Part shown: positions 31,449 to 39,585 of the stretch, piece after piece
Layout: every line of letters starts with the position of its first letter
Position numbering within the stretch: the first letter of the stretch is position 1
Virus record (IMG/VR): IMGVR_UViG_3300050343_000230
Span: 1 to 64,000 of that record
DNA length: 64,000 nucleotides
Source: a virus
Strand: one strand, 5' to 3'
Notes under the pieces: generated by a model
What the model saw: only the letters and a program-made list of their open reading frames with translations
Told to the model about the DNA's origin: nothing
The model's database searches: none
Made by a program: the position numbers and the translations under genes

Positions 31449-31766
31449 ATGCTATCAACTGAATACAGGCTACGCCTAGAGTACATTTGCAAGCGCATTG
31501 CAAATCAAGAAGAGGTAAAACTCACCGATATGATCTGGGCTGAGAAGCTAGGAAAAGCTAATCGTTCAGCAGGTGAGATGATGCGCAAAGCAAGGCGAAA
31601 AGCAAATAAACCAGAAATGGAAGAAGGTAGTCTTGACAGCTTTATGAATGCAATGGATCTAGGTGATCCAGACCCAAGCAATCATCGGACTAAGTTCAAT
31701 GGTCCAGATGATATTGCAAATTGGTTTAGTCAAGAAAAAACTGATGATTGGCGTCAACGCGATTAA
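31449..31766 (+). CDS. Hypothetical protein, cyanophage-type (105 aa)
   Basis: Helical protein starting YRLRLEYICKRIANQEEVKL with DMIWAEKLGKANRSAGEMMR and a basic MMRKARRKA. I recall proteins with this YICK.I......L.DM.W..K....N pattern in several cyanophages, of unknown function. The C-terminal third is acidic and disordered. It overlaps the convergent leftward gene by four bases. Confidence 0.65.
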   Translation: MLSTEYRLRLEYICKRIANQEEVKLTDMIWAEKLGKANRSAGEMMRKARRKANKPEMEEGSLDSFMNAMDLGDPDPSNHRTKFNGPDDIANWFSQEKTDDWRQRD

Positions 31767-31948
31767 GGCCACCCAGTAGGAGCTACAATTCCTGGGTGCA
31801 AAAAGTTTTGTCCACATCGACGACGAAGATTATTTAAAACTTTTCTTTTATCTTCTGTCTTAAGGACAGGAGTATGGATTATCTCCCAAGCAACCTCCGC
31901 ACACAGCTTTGCAGGCAATGGCGGAGGAGTGTAGTGTGCACCTACCAC
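31763..31948 (-). CDS. Hypothetical small protein (61 aa)
   Basis: GTG start overlapping the Hli stop by seven bases, so it is probably translated together with Hli. Pro-rich start (YTPPPLPAKLCAEVAWEI) and a basic middle (DKRKVLNNLRRRCGQNF). Not recognised. If real it is co-expressed with Hli and could act with it. Confidence 0.5.
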   Translation of the reverse strand: MVGAHYTPPPLPAKLCAEVAWEIIHTPVLKTEDKRKVLNNLRRRCGQNFLHPGIVAPTGWP

Positions 31949-32133
31949 AAGCCAGGAATCAATTGACCTGTGGTCGCATACGCACCGATAGCAGCAATGA
32001 TTCCAAGCATTGCGAACCTACCGTTTAAACGTTCTGCTTTTGTGTTGTGGTCTTCGGTCACTTTAATTACCTCCATTGTGGGTTCTTTAGCAAAGACGTT
32101 TGTTTGTCCATGCTCGTTAGTTGTTACCGTCAT
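31942..32133 (-). CDS. hli: High-light-inducible protein (Hli)
   Basis: 63 residues. The C-terminal half holds the chlorophyll a/b-binding motif and single membrane helix: KAERLNGRFAMLGIIAAIGA, with the Glu, Asn and Arg that bind and bridge chlorophyll, ending TTGQLIPGLW. Hli proteins dimerise in the thylakoid, bind chlorophyll and carotenoid and quench excess excitation; phage copies are thought to protect photosystem II during infection. The N-terminal 30 residues are hydrophilic. A promoter-like element lies 16 bases upstream. Confidence 0.95.
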   Translation of the reverse strand: MTVTTNEHGQTNVFAKEPTMEVIKVTEDHNTKAERLNGRFAMLGIIAAIGAYATTGQLIPGLW

Positions 32134-32149
32134 AGTTTTTCATGATCTT

Positions 32150-32159
32150 GTTTATTCTA
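32150..32159 (-). promoter_or_regulatory. Promoter-like element TAGAATAAAC before hli
   Basis: On the minus strand, reading 32159 to 32150, ending 16 bases before the Hli ATG. A close match to the recurring element. It lies at the 3-prime end of the DUF3310 gene, so Hli may have its own start inside the leftward block. Confidence 0.5.
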
Positions 32160-32433
32160 TATCTACAAGACGCGTGAGATACCATTGCGCTTTTTGTAAT
32201 GACTGAACCCCTCCTTTATATTTTTCTCTCCACAAATATTTGGCGACGTTACCTTTTAAGTACCCTCTATATTCTTCTGGCGTTAGCTGCGCTTCAATTG
32301 CTTCAATGCATTCAATATTGCCATCAGTGTAGTGTGCAGGATGATTGACAAGATCTTCTTTTATATCATCTCCGCTTGTATCTGTTGCCCAAGGGACAGG
32401 ACAAACACCCCCCGGACAATCAGAAAACTCCAT
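32152..32433 (-). CDS. DUF3310 protein (T7 gp1.7-related)
   Basis: 93 residues from the ATG at 32433, two bases after the previous stop; a longer reading upstream overlaps that gene and looks unnatural. Contains VNHPAHYTDGNIECIEAIEA, then GYLKGNVAKYLWREKYKGG and AQWYLTRLVD, which is the full DUF3310 signature. The family includes T7 gp1.7, a nucleotide kinase. A role in nucleotide supply fits the dCTP deaminase gene 1 kb away. Confidence 0.85.
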   Translation of the reverse strand: MEFSDCPGGVCPVPWATDTSGDDIKEDLVNHPAHYTDGNIECIEAIEAQLTPEEYRGYLKGNVAKYLWREKYKGGVQSLQKAQWYLTRLVDIE

Positions 32434-32435
32434 AA

Positions 32436-32828
32436 TCACATCGCTAGATTCTGAAGAACCGCTCCCGACCGGTTCAAACCAGTCTGTAGTTTGCGTTGCT
32501 GGTTCATCGCTACTTCCTGCTCCTCTGGTGACAGCTGACCCATGTCTACTATCAGCTGCCTTGGCTGAGGTTCCGCTCCGTGCATCATTCCGGTTTCTGC
32601 GCTTGGAATCGTTCCCGTTACTCCGCATCTGGGCTGTGCTCTTGGATCAATACTTAGGTTAATACGATCGCTCATATTTTGCTGCGTTGCAGCAAGACCA
32701 GTATTGTATTGGTCATACAAAGGAACATCATTAGCCTCATTATCCAAAGGCTGACCAAAACTATCAAGAGTCAACATACGATCTTTTAACGTATCATTCG
32801 TTCCCATGAATTCATTGAGGAAACTCAT
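32436..32828 (-). CDS. Hypothetical protein (130 aa)
   Basis: Not recognised. Rich in Asn, Gln, Pro and Leu (LDSFGQPLDNEANDVPLYDQ), no hydrophobic segment; one helix near the end (LSPEEQEVAMNQQRKLQTGL). First gene of its leftward group, diverging from the rightward gene at 32867, with TATAAT at 32855-32860 between them serving the rightward gene. Confidence 0.65.
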   Translation of the reverse strand: MSFLNEFMGTNDTLKDRMLTLDSFGQPLDNEANDVPLYDQYNTGLAATQQNMSDRINLSIDPRAQPRCGVTGTIPSAETGMMHGAEPQPRQLIVDMGQLSPEEQEVAMNQQRKLQTGLNRSGAVLQNLAM

Positions 32829-32866
32829 TACACTATGCCCTGGTTTAAGTCAACTATAATTCTATT

Positions 32867-33220
32867 ATGGCTTATTCAAAGAATTATGACCGCAGTTTAG
32901 ATGCGGGATCTTCTGGTGGAGAGGTTAATGACCTTAACCCACAAAGGGCTTATGACGTAGATATTCGTCGATTAGATGAGGATGAGAGAGAAATCGCGAA
33001 GGCTGCGGACACTCGCAACGTAGGGAAGCAAAATCGTGTTGAAAAGTTTCTGCGAGCAAAGCGATCTGCAGGTAAGTTTTCTCAGAAGAGAAAATTCGAC
33101 GGTCCATGGACGAACAGAGAAGGACAAGTCCCTGCTTTTACCGAAGGTGATCAGTTTGGCAGGGCCGGTTCAACGAACTATGCAGATAAACCACAAGCGT
33201 CAACCAGTAGCTTTTTCTAA
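32867..33220 (+). CDS. Hypothetical basic protein (117 aa)
   Basis: Charged, no hydrophobic core; central Lys/Arg helix (NRVEKFLRAKRSAGKFSQKR) and an N-terminal acidic part (DVDIRRLDEDEREIAKAAD). A TATAAT lies 6 bases before the start, an unusually short leader. A lone rightward gene within a leftward block. It overlaps the dCTP deaminase end by four bases. Confidence 0.65.
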   Translation: MAYSKNYDRSLDAGSSGGEVNDLNPQRAYDVDIRRLDEDEREIAKAADTRNVGKQNRVEKFLRAKRSAGKFSQKRKFDGPWTNREGQVPAFTEGDQFGRAGSTNYADKPQASTSSFF

Positions 33221-33801
33221 GCCTTAGCTAATATTACTTCCAGCGGCTGGTTCTGATATTTTCCTTTGCGTTCTAAATAGCTCACTTCACAGGGCTCACC
33301 CTGGTAGAACAAGAGCTGGCAAATACCTTCGTTGGCGTAAATTCTATTGAACAAAGGAGTGCAATTACTAATCTCCAAAGTCAAATGCCCTTCCCAACCA
33401 GCCTCCGCAGGAGTAATGTTAGCCATAATGCCAGCCCTGGCATAAGTACTTTTGCCTACAGCCACCACCGTAACGTCCCTGGGTAGAGCCAGGCGTTCAA
33501 TAGCAACGCCAAGGCAGTAACCGTAAGGAGGCAAGATAAAATACTTTCCGCGCTCGTCTTCATGAAGTGCAGTCTCCTTTAAAATTTCAGGATCGAAGTT
33601 CTTAGCATCGCACATTCCGTGCTGAACGCCACCAAACAAAAGGCACTGACTGGGAGATAACCGGATATCGTAACCATAAGAGCTAAGTCCGTAACTAAGT
33701 ACAGGTACATCTTTTTCTTTGGTCACAAGACGATCCTGAAAGGGTTCAATCATCCCCTTCTTTGCAAATTTACGGATCTCTTTATCGCTTAGAACGCTCA
33801 T
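33217..33801 (-). CDS. dcd: dCTP deaminase
   Basis: 194 residues, the usual length. Deaminates dCTP to dUTP, feeding dTTP synthesis. Family marks are SYGLSSYGYDIRLSPSQ near residue 35, VGKSTYARAGIMANITPAEA near 115 with the catalytic Glu in the PAEAG motif, then GWEGHLTLEISN and EGICQLLFYQGEP. It clusters with the DUF3310 gene as a nucleotide supply pair and may help to keep deoxynucleotide ratios right for the phage. Confidence 0.95.
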   Translation of the reverse strand: MSVLSDKEIRKFAKKGMIEPFQDRLVTKEKDVPVLSYGLSSYGYDIRLSPSQCLLFGGVQHGMCDAKNFDPEILKETALHEDERGKYFILPPYGYCLGVAIERLALPRDVTVVAVGKSTYARAGIMANITPAEAGWEGHLTLEISNCTPLFNRIYANEGICQLLFYQGEPCEVSYLERKGKYQNQPLEVILAKA

Positions 33802-33824
33802 CTGACTATGTCTGTTCAGATAAT

Positions 33825-34418
33825 CTACACCAGCACTCTACCTTTTTCAGAGTAAATATCGACAAAATTTTCAGTTGCTTCAGCGATATTGTCTGGTGGA
33901 CCTAAGTAGACAATCATAGAAACCCCAGTAGACTTTGGCTCCACTTTGTCATCAGCATAATAGTGACGCAATAAAGAAGGTCTTTGCTTCATGATGCACA
34001 CTGGATGATCAAAGATGTCCTGGCTGTACATCACCATATCCACATAATTGGTAAGATAAACAGCTTGCTCTACTTCACGAGCCAACCATTTACGCTTTAA
34101 AGTTCTCCACCAGAGAGAATGCCCTGATGTAAGAGTGGGTGACAAACCTCTAGTCGGCTTCCAGCGAGCATTCTTTTTATCCCAGAAGTAAGACTGGTGT
34201 GGAGGAAATAAGTAGACTTTGCCAAACCATTTTTGATCGTTAAGCCCATCGTCAACTGGGTTGTAATAATTTTTTGCTCCTACATACGGATTGGCAAAGG
34301 CTGAGCTAGCAGGATCAAGATCAATTTCACCCATGAGCATATGGGCAGAGTCAACTAAATCACGATTTGAAATCCATTCAAAGTCTTCAGACTTTAAGTT
34401 CCCTCTCCTTAATCCCAT
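33825..34418 (-). CDS. Degenerate N6-adenine methyltransferase-like protein
   Basis: 197 residues. EIDLDPASSAFAN, AKNYYNPVDDGLNDQKWFGK and VYLFPPHQSYFW follow the layout of the phage N6-adenine methyltransferase (Dam) family: D-x-x-D-A, a Y.....DGL..W turn, then the catalytic (N/D)PP(Y/F/W). Here that motif is FPPHQ, losing both the Asn/Asp and the aromatic residue, so classic catalysis is doubtful. It may bind DNA or SAM in another role. ATG overlaps the upstream stop by one base. Confidence 0.65.
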   Translation of the reverse strand: MGLRRGNLKSEDFEWISNRDLVDSAHMLMGEIDLDPASSAFANPYVGAKNYYNPVDDGLNDQKWFGKVYLFPPHQSYFWDKKNARWKPTRGLSPTLTSGHSLWWRTLKRKWLAREVEQAVYLTNYVDMVMYSQDIFDHPVCIMKQRPSLLRHYYADDKVEPKSTGVSMIVYLGPPDNIAEATENFVDIYSEKGRVLV

Positions 34419-34801
34419 TATTTTGCATCCTTTTCATAATCAACTACAAAATAACGCATCCCCTGACTGTCATTGAGAATATAAGCAGCTGCTGCAGTGG
34501 GATCGATCTTAGCTGCTGACTCAAGAATTGTATTAAATGTTTCTGCCATTTTCTTTTCACCCTTACGTTCAGACTCTTCCTTGGCAGCGTGGAGTTCTTC
34601 TAGTGTCAGCCAGAACATTGAACGTTCATCCTCTGGTTGCATTACCAATGCACCAGGGCCTTCTGTTTTCCAAAATTCAAAAAAATATTTACCCATATCT
34701 GCCAAGATAATTCTGGCAGTTACGTCTGCGTAAGCTGCGCTATTACCATCGACATCCTTCCCGCAAACAGCTTGGAGGATTTTTTCTCTTCTATCTGTCA
34801 T
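34418..34801 (-). CDS. Hypothetical protein (127 aa)
   Basis: Soluble, mixed charge, helical (LTLEELHAAKEESERKGEKK) with a C-terminal strand MRYFVVDYEKD. Not recognised. Overlaps both neighbours (11 bases upstream, one base downstream), so it belongs to the dcd operon. Confidence 0.65.
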   Translation of the reverse strand: MTDRREKILQAVCGKDVDGNSAAYADVTARIILADMGKYFFEFWKTEGPGALVMQPEDERSMFWLTLEELHAAKEESERKGEKKMAETFNTILESAAKIDPTAAAAYILNDSQGMRYFVVDYEKDAK

Positions 34802-35255
34802 TGGTGATCAGTTTTTGTTTTTGCAAGACAGTCAACATCTTAGGTAATGGCTGATAGATAACAACCATTTTTCCCAAAACGCCCCGCTTTTTAATCAGCT
34901 TACCATTTTCATGACGCATTTTTTCAAACTCACCTGAACGGATTAAATACTCAGCAACGCAACGTAACCGCCGTTTCAAGGGTAGATCAGCATTGGGAAA
35001 ACGAGTACAAATCGTATCAGGTGTCATATCACGGAAAGCCAACCGTAAACGGTTAGCTAACGTCATATTGCTATTAGGATCCTCTAACTCAAAATCTTTG
35101 AGCAATTGGATGTATCGCTGTAGTACCTCGTTATCAAAAGAACCTGATGGAGGTGTGAATGGTTCCACTTGCAAGATCAAGCTTTCAGGAAGAAGCTCGA
35201 CATAATTATCAATAGTTAAGTTTTCGATCTCAACTTTGTCAAAACGATGCGGCAT
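34791..35255 (-). CDS. Hypothetical protein (154 aa)
   Basis: The ATG at 35255 (MPHRFDKVEIENLTIDN) is chosen; the frame extends further but reads through the previous gene. Basic C-terminal half with LKRRLRCVAEYLIRSGEFEK, possibly a winged helix. No firm family. A role in DNA binding is plausible. Confidence 0.6.
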   Translation of the reverse strand: MPHRFDKVEIENLTIDNYVELLPESLILQVEPFTPPSGSFDNEVLQRYIQLLKDFELEDPNSNMTLANRLRLAFRDMTPDTICTRFPNADLPLKRRLRCVAEYLIRSGEFEKMRHENGKLIKKRGVLGKMVVIYQPLPKMLTVLQKQKLITNDR

Positions 35256-35709
35256 CTTTTTCTTCCTGAGTTCTAGGGATAGGAACGTTGTCCCAATGCG
35301 AGCGGTCATGAGGCTCATAAAGAGGACGCTTGCTTTTGTCAAAAGTCCTGAGGGTAGCCTCTGGGCCTTTGTGATAAGACAAGATCAACTGGTTCCAAGG
35401 GATACGAACCAATTGTTTTTTGGCACCTGCGGGAATAACAATGTAATGAACCCCCTGGACCCAGCCGTCAAAGCCCTTGGTCTTGTTACGTTTCTTGCCT
35501 TGCAAAATCCAATTACGAATCGTTTGATCCGTTACGCCTAAACGTTTTGCACACTCCTCAGTGGAAATGTATTCATCAGAATAGATTTCAGGACTGACCA
35601 TATCAGTCTCATCCTTGCTATACCGAGAATGCCACATAGAAGCAAGTATATTACGGATGCCTTTCAGCTCTCCTGCAATAACGTCTAAGCTCTTATTTAC
35701 TTCCGACAT
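35239..35709 (-). CDS. Helix-turn-helix regulator, excisionase-like (156 aa)
   Basis: ATG at 35709 is used; an upstream start gives nine more residues. The centre reads YISTEECAKRLGVTDQTIRN, WILQGKKRNKTKGFDG and VHYIVIPAGAKKQLVRIPW, a MerR/Xis-type winged helix domain. The N-terminal 35 residues form an amphipathic helix that could dimerise. As first gene of the leftward block and divergent from the gene at 35757, it may repress its own promoter. Confidence 0.75.
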   Translation of the reverse strand: MSEVNKSLDVIAGELKGIRNILASMWHSRYSKDETDMVSPEIYSDEYISTEECAKRLGVTDQTIRNWILQGKKRNKTKGFDGWVQGVHYIVIPAGAKKQLVRIPWNQLILSYHKGPEATLRTFDKSKRPLYEPHDRSHWDNVPIPRTQEEKDAASF

Positions 35710-35756
35710 ATACGAAAGTTTAATGCTACAGTTCATTTGAAAATACTGTGTTTTTG

Positions 35757-36248
35757 ATGGAAGATCAAGTAACTCAGCAAAGGGATTTTGTTACTCCCAG
35801 TCAAGTCCCTCAAGAAGGGAACTATTTTGAGAACCCTGAAGGCCCTCGCTACAACAATCCAGCTGAATACGAGCAGGCCATGGCAGCTCAAACACCTCAA
35901 CCACAACAGCCTGGTGTTCAGTTCAATGTGCCTGATTTTGCAGCCATGCGGCAAGCTGCTTTACAGCAAGCAATTGAACAAGTAAAAGGTCAGCAAGTCC
36001 CTACTCCTCAAGCTCCTCCCGCAAGACCACCACAAGCGATTCCCCCTAATCCACCACGGGCTATCCCACCTAATCCCCCAAAGCCTCAGGTTCAACAAAA
36101 CCCTGAAGTCATATATGTCAGGCGCAACCTGACATTTGCAGAATTAATTATTGTATTCGCCCTTTCAGTTGGTGTTGTAACAGGTATTCAATTTGGATGG
36201 TATGTAGCTACTGATGTCTTGCCACGAATTGAGATCCGCGATAAATAA
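35757..36248 (+). CDS. Pro-rich protein with C-terminal membrane helix
   Basis: 163 residues from the ATG at 35757. Long Pro/Gln/Ala-rich region (PPARPPQAIPPNPPRAIPPN) followed by YVRRNLTFAELIIVFALSV and VGVVTGIQFGWYVATDV, one membrane span, and a short charged end. A tail-anchored protein whose Pro-rich arm could span the periplasm, as spanins do, but no lipoprotein partner is visible, so this is weak. Confidence 0.6.
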   Translation: MEDQVTQQRDFVTPSQVPQEGNYFENPEGPRYNNPAEYEQAMAAQTPQPQQPGVQFNVPDFAAMRQAALQQAIEQVKGQQVPTPQAPPARPPQAIPPNPPRAIPPNPPKPQVQQNPEVIYVRRNLTFAELIIVFALSVGVVTGIQFGWYVATDVLPRIEIRDK

Positions 36249-36255
36249 GCAGTCC

Positions 36256-36265
36256 TATAATCAAC
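36256..36265 (+). promoter_or_regulatory. Promoter-like element TATAATCAAC
   Basis: Ends 24 bases before the GTG at 36290 of the first fibre gene. One copy of the recurring element; likely drives the fibre operon. Confidence 0.5.
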
Positions 36266-36289
36266 AAAGGATCTTAGCGTTATAGCAGG

Positions 36290-38746
36290 GTGGCAAATAG
36301 AAGAATAACGCAATTCCCTGTTATTGCACCAGGGGATATCAACGATCAAGACGTGCTTACTTTGGTGCACGTTTTTGAAGTTGACCCTGCACTGCGTAAT
36401 AAAAAGTTTAGCTTTGAACAGCTTCGTTTATATCTAGACGAATACTATATCAACACAGCAGAGTTTGATCCTCTGGTAGCAGGAAATGTTATTGTTTCTG
36501 GATACGCCATTATCAGTGGCGAAAGCATTTTTGGATCAACGTTAAATGTTAGTGGTAATACTTTTTTCTCTTCTGATGTAACAATCACAGGAGACCTAAA
36601 CGTATTAGGAGATTTAAATCTCACTGGTGACTTAAACGTAGACGATATTGATGCAGTTTTTATTACCACTGATGGATTCGAAGCTCAAGTATCTGGTTTT
36701 ATTAATAATCTTTCTGGTAATACAATCCAAGCCACAAGTGGAACGTATCAACACACTTCTACTGTTACGCAAACAGGTATTACTTCTAATTTTGTTAACG
36801 GTAATTTCACCAACTTAACAGCAGATTTTGTTGATATAGGAACAATTGAAGTCAGTGGTATCACTATTACAGGTGAGCTGATTTCTAGTGGAACAATCAA
36901 TGCAAATGATATCAATGTAACTGGCACCCTATCGGGCGCAACAATTACTGGTGATGTTGTTAATGTTACAGATCTGAACGTTACCAGCGGGAATTTCGAT
37001 TACATCTCCGGTATCACAATTACTGGCGACAACGTTGGAATTGCTAACGGTGAATTTACCAGTATGACTGGTGAAGACCTACGCTCCCTTAATCTCTCTG
37101 GTACGACAATCACCGGAGAAGATGTTTTCATCTTTAACGCGACCATTGTTAGTGGCAGCTATCAAACTCTGACGGGGCAAACCTTTACAGGAAACACTAG
37201 CAATATTCTGGACGCAAACATTACTGACTTGTATGCAGAAGTTGCAAACATTGATAATGCAACAATTACTGGTTTAACAGTACACACAATTACTGGAGAT
37301 GTTGCACAGTTTGAAGCCTTGTACGTTAGTGGTGATGCCACTATTACAGGCAATATAAATGTCAGCGGTGACCTTGTTATTGATGACATTACTGCTGATC
37401 ACATTGTTGCCAACAGCGGAGAATTTGGATCAGGCTATTTTCAATACCTTTCAGGCTTAGTAATCTCTGGGGAGAAAGGAGAATTTGGTCAAATTGACGT
37501 TACAGTTCTCAATGCGGCTGCTCTTCAATTTTCAGGTAACCAGGCTATTAGTGGAAGTTTAGATGTTATTGGAGATATTACAGTTACCGGAGATGTTTAT
37601 GTTCGAAGCGGTTTAACCGTCACAGGAACAATCAGTGGCACTTCAGGAATCTTCCCAACACTTGATTCAGATGTAACCAGAGTTAGTGGCCTCGAAGCTC
37701 AAGTTATCTGGATCAGTGGCGATGCTGTGGTCAGTGGTAATACTGAGTTACAAGGCAATTTAGATGTTAGTGGTTCACTGTCTACCAGTGGTGTTCTTAC
37801 CGTTCTTGACAACGTATTCGTCAGTGGTGATGTTGTAGTTGGCCCAAGTGGTGATCTTATTGTTTCTGGTGAAAGCCTCTTTGAAGGCAGTGGTTTATTC
37901 CTGGAAGATGCAATCTTTGCATCTGATGCAACAATCACTGGTGGCCTTAGTGTCTCAGGTGATTTAGAAATTGCTGGAGGCATTATGCTCACTGGTGATT
38001 TAAATGTCAATGATTTAACAGTTCGCAATGAATTATATGTAGGCAGCAATACAGTTATTAGTGGAGACCTCACTGTTACTGGTGGACTGTCAGTCAGTGG
38101 AGCAGCAGAATTTTTAAATGCCGTAACAATCTCAGGTGACCTGTCAGCTGATAACATTGTTGCGACAGGAAACATTATTGTTACAGACAATATTACTGCT
38201 ACAGGAGATATTTCTGGAGATAACGGCAATTTCCTCGGAACAATTACTGGTGACACAGTTCATGCGATCACAGTAACGGGAACGACTGCCAGTTTTACCT
38301 CTGGTTTATTTGACACGATTGTTGTCAGTGGTTCTCATACAATCAGCGGCAACTTAGCGGTAAGTGGTGATTTAGAAGTTGATGGTTCCGGTTTATTCCA
38401 AGGAACAGTAACGGGATCAACAGCAGACTTTACTTTCGTATATGGAAGGAATACCGTATCAGGATTAATTGTCACTGGCGAAACAGGTAATTTTACAGAG
38501 ATCCTTGCGAGTGGCATTGAATGTAGTGGCATCACTGTCATTGATGAACTTAACGTACCCTTTGGAACAGTAACTGAACCTGGATTAGGTTTTAAACGAC
38601 AAGGGCAGCCAACCGTTTATGACGGCATCATGTGTGAAAATATTGGCGGACAGTACAGTGAAATGACTTTCGTTAACCAGCAAGCGTCAGGAATGACACT
38701 TTCTTCTGGTAATGGAAGGTTCATTCTAACAATTTGGGGTGGCTAA
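36290..38746 (+). CDS. Repetitive tail-fibre/adhesin protein (818 aa)
   Basis: GTG start. The first 65 residues (RRITQFPVIAPGDINDQDVL) form an attachment domain of a type often seen in cyanophages. Then about 700 residues are a repetitive beta structure with units like VSGDLTVTGDV and ITGDLNVLGDL, where S-G, T-G and V recur about every 10-20 residues; such sequence folds as a trimeric beta-helix or beta-solenoid. The C-terminus (FVNQQASGMTLSSGNGRFIL) is a short closing domain. It probably binds the host surface. Confidence 0.8.
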   Translation: MANRRITQFPVIAPGDINDQDVLTLVHVFEVDPALRNKKFSFEQLRLYLDEYYINTAEFDPLVAGNVIVSGYAIISGESIFGSTLNVSGNTFFSSDVTITGDLNVLGDLNLTGDLNVDDIDAVFITTDGFEAQVSGFINNLSGNTIQATSGTYQHTSTVTQTGITSNFVNGNFTNLTADFVDIGTIEVSGITITGELISSGTINANDINVTGTLSGATITGDVVNVTDLNVTSGNFDYISGITITGDNVGIANGEFTSMTGEDLRSLNLSGTTITGEDVFIFNATIVSGSYQTLTGQTFTGNTSNILDANITDLYAEVANIDNATITGLTVHTITGDVAQFEALYVSGDATITGNINVSGDLVIDDITADHIVANSGEFGSGYFQYLSGLVISGEKGEFGQIDVTVLNAAALQFSGNQAISGSLDVIGDITVTGDVYVRSGLTVTGTISGTSGIFPTLDSDVTRVSGLEAQVIWISGDAVVSGNTELQGNLDVSGSLSTSGVLTVLDNVFVSGDVVVGPSGDLIVSGESLFEGSGLFLEDAIFASDATITGGLSVSGDLEIAGGIMLTGDLNVNDLTVRNELYVGSNTVISGDLTVTGGLSVSGAAEFLNAVTISGDLSADNIVATGNIIVTDNITATGDISGDNGNFLGTITGDTVHAITVTGTTASFTSGLFDTIVVSGSHTISGNLAVSGDLEVDGSGLFQGTVTGSTADFTFVYGRNTVSGLIVTGETGNFTEILASGIECSGITVIDELNVPFGTVTEPGLGFKRQGQPTVYDGIMCENIGGQYSEMTFVNQQASGMTLSSGNGRFILTIWGG

Positions 38747-38748
38747 AG

Positions 38749-38758
38749 TAGAATGAAA
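38749..38758 (+). promoter_or_regulatory. Promoter-like element TAGAATGAAA
   Basis: Ends 30 bases before the ATG at 38789. A weaker copy of the recurring element. Confidence 0.35.
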
Positions 38759-38788
38759 AGATCAGTAGTGGTAGTCAGGTAGAAAATT

Positions 38789-39574
38789 ATGCCACAGTAT
38801 GGCGAAGTACGGGTTGATTACATCACCTATACAACCGGCGTTGTTCCGGCTGAAGGCAATCGGACTGTCACAGTTTCAAGCCTGATCGGTAACCCTACTT
38901 TTACTGGTGATGTCATTATCTCTGGTAACACATTTATCAGTGGTCAATTAGATGTTAGCGGTAACGTAATCTTTGACCAGAATTTAAATGTTAGTGGGGA
39001 TACTACTCTCAACAATTTAACTGTCACAGGAATTGCTTTTGTCGATGAATTGTATGTAAGTGGTGACACTACTGTTACTGGCAATGTTGGCATCAGTGGT
39101 GATACTGATATTCGCGGAAACTTAACTGTTACCGGGACATCTCAACAGATAGGAAATGCACAATTTGGAAGTGATGTTTGGATCAGTGGTCTAACCACAA
39201 TTAGTGGTGATCTTTACGTATCTGGCACTATTTCAGGTGCCACGGATGGTGGCGTAAATGGTTCTGGTTATTGGAAGATTCCTTCCGGTACATCTGCTGA
39301 ACGTCCTACTGGTGCAGGCCAAGTTCGTGCTGGCATGATCCGGTACAACACTACTCTTGATACATATGAAGGATTTGATGGTGGTGAATGGGGACCACTT
39401 GGTGGAGGTGCAACCGGTTCTGGGACTGATCGCGTATTTGTACTGAATGAACAAAGTGTCAACACTAACTACACGATCCCCGATCAGATGAACGCTACCA
39501 GCTGTGGACCGATTACAATTGAAAATACAGCAGAAGTCATCATTGGCGATGGCGAAAACTGGTCAATCGTTTAA
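38789..39574 (+). CDS. Second repetitive fibre protein (261 aa)
   Basis: Same S-G/T-G repeats as the preceding gene (NPTFTGDVIISGNTFISGQL), but shorter. The N-terminus (VRVDYITYTTGVVPAEGNR) differs, and residues of about 160-215 (SGYWKIPSGTSAERPTGAGQ, RAGMIRYNTTLDTYEGFDGG) form a knob-like module seen in many phage fibres. It may be a partner or distal segment of the first fibre. Confidence 0.75.
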   Translation: MPQYGEVRVDYITYTTGVVPAEGNRTVTVSSLIGNPTFTGDVIISGNTFISGQLDVSGNVIFDQNLNVSGDTTLNNLTVTGIAFVDELYVSGDTTVTGNVGISGDTDIRGNLTVTGTSQQIGNAQFGSDVWISGLTTISGDLYVSGTISGATDGGVNGSGYWKIPSGTSAERPTGAGQVRAGMIRYNTTLDTYEGFDGGEWGPLGGGATGSGTDRVFVLNEQSVNTNYTIPDQMNATSCGPITIENTAEVIIGDGENWSIV

Positions 39575-39585
39575 CTTAAAGAGCA

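Noticed and set aside
31770-31798. Inverted repeat CACCCAG ... CTGGGTG at the convergent junction near 31.78 kb
   Set aside because: Seven-base arms with a 15-base loop but no T-run on either strand, so not a supported terminator.
32436-32628. N-terminal extension of the DUF3310 protein by 65 residues
   Set aside because: It overlaps the upstream gene in another frame, is Ser/Gly/Arg-rich without structure, and the ATG at 32433 directly after that gene's stop gives the complete known domain.
37699-38256. A 185-residue leftward frame within the first fibre gene
   Set aside because: Its Ser/Pro/Val-rich repeats are the mirror of the coding repeats of the fibre; no ribosome site, no neighbours on that strand.
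36500-39250. Many short repeats (GTTAGTGGT, ATTACTGG and the like) that could suggest a repeat array or CRISPR
   Set aside because: They are in frame with S-G and T-G repeats of fibre proteins; spacing is irregular and no unique spacers of constant length exist.
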